From positions 4,154,001 through 4,218,000 of the forward strand of contig NZ_CP089301.1 in NCBI RefSeq assembly GCF_021227995.1: a DNA stretch of 64,000 nt, read 5' to 3'. This DNA is from Novosphingobium kaempferiae. Lineage in GTDB: Bacteria > Pseudomonadota > Alphaproteobacteria > Sphingomonadales > Sphingomonadaceae. Position numbers and translations under genes: made by a program. A model generated the notes under the pieces. It was not told the DNA's origin and ran no database searches. It saw nothing but the letters and a program-made list of their open reading frames with translations. Below, one piece after another: positions 60,315-64,000 of the stretch (its first letter is position 1; every line of letters starts with the position of its first letter).

Positions 60315-60702
60315 GTTTGCCCTTGCCTTGCTTTCGACAACCCACACTGCCGGGGGACCGACAGGAGGTCAATCAGACCACAGTATCCTGGTATCCCCCT
60401 TGTCGGTTTCGAGACCCGGCCCCGCCCACGGCAGGCCCGCTTCTCTCCCGACTTTGGGGCCCTGTTATACGTGAACGACGGCCGTGCCAACCGTGTTTTT
60501 GGTCGGGGCAAGCTACTGTAACAGGCCGAGGTTAAGTCGAACGCGAAGTATTCGAGGCGGATACGGTGGCGGGTCGGCACCGCAGCGCGAAATCCGCCGC
60601 CACCTGCCCCCCCATCGTCATTGCGAGCGTAGCGAAGCAATCCGGCGGCAGGGAATGTGGCTGGATTGCTTCGCTACGCTCGCAATGACGAGGGACAGGG
60701 AC
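60315..60702. promoter_or_regulatory. Gap upstream of petABC, with repeat
   Basis: 388 bp between petA and the YfiH-type gene, both on the minus strand. It holds a palindromic repeat at 60616-60690 and should hold the petABC promoter nearer petA. No gene is supportable here. Confidence 0.5.
60616..60690. repeat. Palindromic repeat (CGTCATTGCGAGCG family)
   Basis: CGTCATTGCGAGCGTAGCGA to TCGCTACGCTCGCAATGACG, arms nearly perfect over about 28 bp. It starts 13 bp past the stop codon of the YfiH-type gene. Confidence 0.9.
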
Positions 60703-61509
60703 TCACCCCAGTCCGACCAGCGAGATCTGGCGGCCGTAGGACAGTTCGCCGCGGTGTGTGGCGCGGCGGAAGGAGTAGAATCGCTCCGCATCGGTGTAAG
60801 TATCGAGGCGCAGGCCCTCGACCCTGCCGATTCCGGCGGCGCGCAGGCGGCACAGGACGTAGCCTTCGAGGTCGAACTGGAAGTGATCCGGCCGCCCTTC
60901 GGCGAAGAAGCGCATGTTGGGCAGGTCGTCGGTGACGAAACGGTCGCGGAAGGCCGCGTCCACTTCGTAGGATTCCTGCGCGATGCACGGACCTACCGCC
61001 GCGACGATGCTTTCCCGGCGGGCACCGAGCGCCTCCATCGCGGCGATGGTCGAATCGGTGACGCCGCCGATCGCGCCGCGCCAGCCGGCGTGGGCTGCGC
61101 CGATCACCCCGGCTTCGCGGTCGGCGAACAGCACCGGCGCGCAGTCGGCGGTGAGGATGCCGAGGACCACGCCGGGCCGGTTGGTGACGATGGCGTCGGC
61201 CTTGGGGCGCTGGTCGACTTTGGCTCCCTCCGACCACGCCTCCTCGCCCAGCGTCACGCAGTCGGCGGAGTGGACCTGATAGACCGTGATCAGCCGCGCG
61301 CCGGGGAGCACCGCCGCAGCGGCGATCTCGCGGTTGCGCTCGACGAGGTCGAGGTCGTCGCCCGAACCGCGCCCGACGTTGAGGCCCGCGACCTCGCCTT
61401 CACTCAGGCCGCCGCGACGACCGAGAAAGCCGTGCGGCAGGCCGTCGAGCAGAGTGGCGCGGTTGACCTCGACCGATTCCGTGGCTGCTTCCGGCACCAG
61501 GTCAGCCAA
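60703..61509 (-). CDS. YfiH/PgeF-family multicopper-like purine nucleoside phosphorylase
   Basis: 268 residues. The family signatures are present: NVGRGSGDDLDLVERNR, VYQVHSADCVTL, ILTADCAPVLFAD, GAAHAGWRGAIGG and the C-terminal AERFYSFRRATHRGEL. His, Cys and His in HSAD, TADC and HAGW form the zinc site. Members once called laccase-domain proteins are now known to act on purine nucleosides, and a role in peptidoglycan editing is also reported. The apparent TTG start overlaps the pepN stop by 8 bp, so the two are probably one operon. A start a few codons later is possible. Confidence 0.9.
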   Translation of the reverse strand: MADLVPEAATESVEVNRATLLDGLPHGFLGRRGGLSEGEVAGLNVGRGSGDDLDLVERNREIAAAAVLPGARLITVYQVHSADCVTLGEEAWSEGAKVDQRPKADAIVTNRPGVVLGILTADCAPVLFADREAGVIGAAHAGWRGAIGGVTDSTIAAMEALGARRESIVAAVGPCIAQESYEVDAAFRDRFVTDDLPNMRFFAEGRPDHFQFDLEGYVLCRLRAAGIGRVEGLRLDTYTDAERFYSFRRATHRGELSYGRQISLVGLG

Positions 61510-64000
61510 GGGACTTCGACACCTGTTCGCGCACGTCGCGCGAAAGGTCGGGCATCGCGGCGATCCGTTCCAGTTCGGCGCGCATCATCGCCGCGCGGAC
61601 CGGCTCGATCCGTCGCCAGCGGCCGAGCGAGGGCACGAAGCGCGCCGCCGTCTGCGCGTTGATCGGGTCGAGGCGACGGATCAGGTCGCCGATCATGCGG
61701 TAGCCCTCGCCGCTCTCGTGATGGAACGCGGTCGGGTTCACCGCCGCCGCCATGTAGAGCGCGCGCACGCGGTTGGGGTTGGTCATGGTGAAGTCGGCGT
61801 GCTTCGACAGCGCGGCGATCTGCTCCAGCACCCTGGGATTGAGCGCCCCCGCCTGCAGCGAGAACCACTTGTCGATGACCAGCGCATTGCCTTCGTAGCG
61901 CAGGTGGAAGTCCGCCAGCGCCATCTCGCGCTCGGGCGCATCGAGGTTGGCGAGGACCATCAGCGCGCCCTGGCGGTCGGTCATGTTGTCCGCCGCCTGG
62001 TACTGCGTGAAGGCGCGGCTTGCGCCCTCCACCGGATCGCCCGCGGCGATGAGGACGAGCGCCTGCGTCTTGATCTTGCGGGCGCCGCGCGCTGCGGCCT
62101 CGCGCGAGTAGGGCACGGCGACGGCGCGGTCGTGCAGGGCTTTCAGCGGCGCGGCCAGTTCGGTGCCCAGCCAGCGCTTGAGCGCCTCGCGCTCGGCATG
62201 GATGGCGCCGGGGTCGGAGATGGCGAGCTGCTCGGCAAGGTAGCTCTCGGCGGGCAGGATCATCAGCTCGCCGCGCATCAGGTCGTCGAGCGCCGGGTCG
62301 GCGATCACCGCGCCGAACGCCTGCACGATGGCGGCGCGCCCCTCGGCCCGCGCGGCATCGTCGAGCGTGCCGGACACGGCGGCGACGAGGTGCTGGACGA
62401 CGAGGCCCTGCATCGCCTCGTAGCGCGCGAACGGATCGTCGTCATGCGCGGCGAGGAACACGGGGTCGGCGTTGTCGCGCGCGAAGTCGATCGCCACCGG
62501 GGCGGAGAAGCCGCGATTGATCGAGAGTACCGGCATCCTGGCGAAACCGTCGAAGGTGAAGGTGTCGGTGTCCTTGTCGAGCACGATGAGCTGCTCGCCG
62601 GAATGCTCGCCGGTGTCGCGGTCGAACAGGGCGATGCGCAAGGGGATCGGCATCGCCTGCTTCTCGGGCTGGCCGGGCGTCGCCGGGACCGTCTGGGTGA
62701 GCTTCAGCACCGCCTTGGTGCCGTTCAGTGCAAGCTCGACGGCGACCTGCGGGGTGCCGGCCTGCGAGTACCAGAGGCGGAATTGCGTGAGATCCAGCCC
62801 GGTGCCGTCCTCGATCGCGCGGACGAAATCCTCGCAGGTCGCGGCCTCTCCGTCATGCCGGTCGAAGTAGAGATCGGTGCCTTTCCGGAACTTCTCAAGG
62901 CCCGCCATGGTGCGCATCATGCGGATCACCTCGGCGCCCTTGTTGTAGATCGTCGCGGTGTAGAAGTTGCTGATTTCCTGATAGGAATCGGGACGGATCG
63001 GGTGCGCCAGCGGCCCCGAATCCTCGGGGAACTGGGCGACGCGCAGGACGCGCACGTCCTCGATCCGCTTGACCGCCTCGCTGCCCATCGCCGAGCTGAA
63101 CAGCTGGTCGCGCAGCACGGTGAAGCCTTCCTTGAGGCTGAGCTGGAACCAGTCGCGGCAGGTCACGCGGTTGCCCGACCAGTTGTGGAAGTATTCGTGC
63201 CCGATCACCCCCTCGACCGCGTCGTAATCGCCGTCGGTCGCCGTCTCCGGATCAGCGAGGACGTAACGGGTGTTGAAGACGTTGAGCCCCTTGTTCTCCA
63301 TCGCGCCCATGTTGAAATCGGACACGGCGACGATGTTGAACAGGTCGAGATCGTACTCTCGCCCGAACGCTTCCTCGTCCCACTTCATTGAATTGATGAG
63401 GGAATCCATGGCGTGCTGGGTGCGGTCCTCGTCCCCCGGGCGGACCCAGATGTTAAGGTCGACCTTGCGCCCGCCCATCGTCTCGAACGTGGCGTGGTTG
63501 GCGATGAGGTCACCCGCCACCAGCGCGAAGAGGTAGCTCGGCTTGGGCCAGGGATCGTGCCATTCGGCCCAGTGCGTGCCGCCCTCGCCCTCGCCCTGAT
63601 CGGTGCAGTTGCCATTGGCGAGCAGGATCGGAAACTTCGCCTTCTCGCCGCTCATCCGCACCGTGTAGGTGGAGAGCACGTCGGGACGGTCCGGGAAGAA
63701 GGTGATGCGGCGGAAACCCTCGGCCTCGCACTGCGTACAGAGCATCCCGTTCGAGGCGTAGAGGCCCATGAGCTGGCTGTTCGCGCCGGGATTGAGCGCG
63801 GTCTCGATCTCCACCGCATGCGCGTCGCCGGTCAATTCGACGAGCAGGTCCGCGCCGTCGAGCCGCCAGTCGTTCGCCTCGCGCCCGTCCACCCGCACCG
63901 CGAGCGGGGCGATCTGGTCGCCGTTGAGACGCAGCGTGGTCGCGCCGTTTCCGGCGGGGTTGCGGGTGACGGAGAGGGTCGCGGTGACATGCGTGGCATC
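61502..64000 (-). CDS. pepN: Aminopeptidase N (N-terminus beyond window)
   Basis: 833 codons are in the window and the frame stays open to the right edge, so the start lies outside. E. coli PepN has 870 residues, so little is missing. The M1 signatures are GAMEN (FNMGAMENKGLNVFN) and the zinc motif HEYFHNWSGNRVT, with the distal Glu in LSLKEGFTVLRD. It removes N-terminal residues from peptides in the cytoplasm. The downstream YfiH-type gene overlaps its stop codon. Confidence 0.97.
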   Translation of the reverse strand, partial: DATHVTATLSVTRNPAGNGATTLRLNGDQIAPLAVRVDGREANDWRLDGADLLVELTGDAHAVEIETALNPGANSQLMGLYASNGMLCTQCEAEGFRRITFFPDRPDVLSTYTVRMSGEKAKFPILLANGNCTDQGEGEGGTHWAEWHDPWPKPSYLFALVAGDLIANHATFETMGGRKVDLNIWVRPGDEDRTQHAMDSLINSMKWDEEAFGREYDLDLFNIVAVSDFNMGAMENKGLNVFNTRYVLADPETATDGDYDAVEGVIGHEYFHNWSGNRVTCRDWFQLSLKEGFTVLRDQLFSSAMGSEAVKRIEDVRVLRVAQFPEDSGPLAHPIRPDSYQEISNFYTATIYNKGAEVIRMMRTMAGLEKFRKGTDLYFDRHDGEAATCEDFVRAIEDGTGLDLTQFRLWYSQAGTPQVAVELALNGTKAVLKLTQTVPATPGQPEKQAMPIPLRIALFDRDTGEHSGEQLIVLDKDTDTFTFDGFARMPVLSINRGFSAPVAIDFARDNADPVFLAAHDDDPFARYEAMQGLVVQHLVAAVSGTLDDAARAEGRAAIVQAFGAVIADPALDDLMRGELMILPAESYLAEQLAISDPGAIHAEREALKRWLGTELAAPLKALHDRAVAVPYSREAAARGARKIKTQALVLIAAGDPVEGASRAFTQYQAADNMTDRQGALMVLANLDAPEREMALADFHLRYEGNALVIDKWFSLQAGALNPRVLEQIAALSKHADFTMTNPNRVRALYMAAAVNPTAFHHESGEGYRMIGDLIRRLDPINAQTAARFVPSLGRWRRIEPVRAAMMRAELERIAAMPDLSRDVREQVSKSLG

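Overview
The window is a high-GC alphaproteobacterial chromosome segment. The best fit is a sphingomonad (Novosphingobium/Sphingomonas-like). The reasons are the Sphingomonadales-style TonB receptor and uronate locus, the gum-type exopolysaccharide genes with many GTGA/ATGA couplings, the petABC operon, and many copies of the 'GTCATTGCGAGCG...CGCAATGAC' palindrome. The genus is inferred from gene content and was not tested by any search.

Region 1 (1-15.7 kb) is a uronate/pectin utilisation locus. It holds kduD (cut by the window edge), kduI, a LacI regulator, a fumarylacetoacetase-fold hydratase, an ExuT-like transporter, a Tat-exported esterase, a KdgD-type dehydratase, a LysR regulator, a Tat-exported protein of unknown function coupled to a GudP-like transporter, a TonB-dependent receptor and a GH43-like protein. 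Four sites sharing the core TGACACCGGT lie in front of kduI, the hydratase (two sites) and the TonB receptor. They probably mark the LacI regulon. The GH43 gene has a different palindrome, GATAGCGCTATC.

Region 2 (16-33 kb) starts with rfbA/rfbB for dTDP-4-keto-6-deoxyglucose. An AT-richer stretch follows with two LuxR-type regulators, one of which has a degenerate receiver. Then comes a minus-strand biosynthetic operon: NRPS, PKS, GT2 glycosyltransferase, Sfp-type phosphopantetheinyl transferase. The NRPS carries a formyltransferase-like domain, half a condensation domain, and an adenylation domain split by a luciferase-like monooxygenase. The PKS has the order KS-AT-KR-DH-ACP-TE, a Cys nucleophile in the TE, and repeat-derived peptide inserted in the KS-AT linker. 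This operon is the most unusual system in the window.

Region 3 (33-55 kb) is an exopolysaccharide locus. It has four further glycosyltransferases beyond the operon's own, a Wzx flippase, a Wzy/ligase-like membrane protein, a clan GH-A glycosidase-like protein, WecG/TagA, a Wza-like exporter, an outer-membrane barrel protein, a Wzc-like co-polymerase, a BY-kinase, a 2OG oxygenase-like protein, a SleB-type hydrolase, an OafA-like acyltransferase, a GMC oxidoreductase and an SDR. The NRPS-PKS operon lies directly against this locus and shares strand with two of its glycosyltransferases.

Region 4 (55-64 kb) is core genome: tRNA-Gly, malonyl-CoA decarboxylase, apt, petABC, a YfiH-type protein and pepN (cut by the right edge). 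I saw no insertion sequence, prophage, CRISPR array or rRNA.
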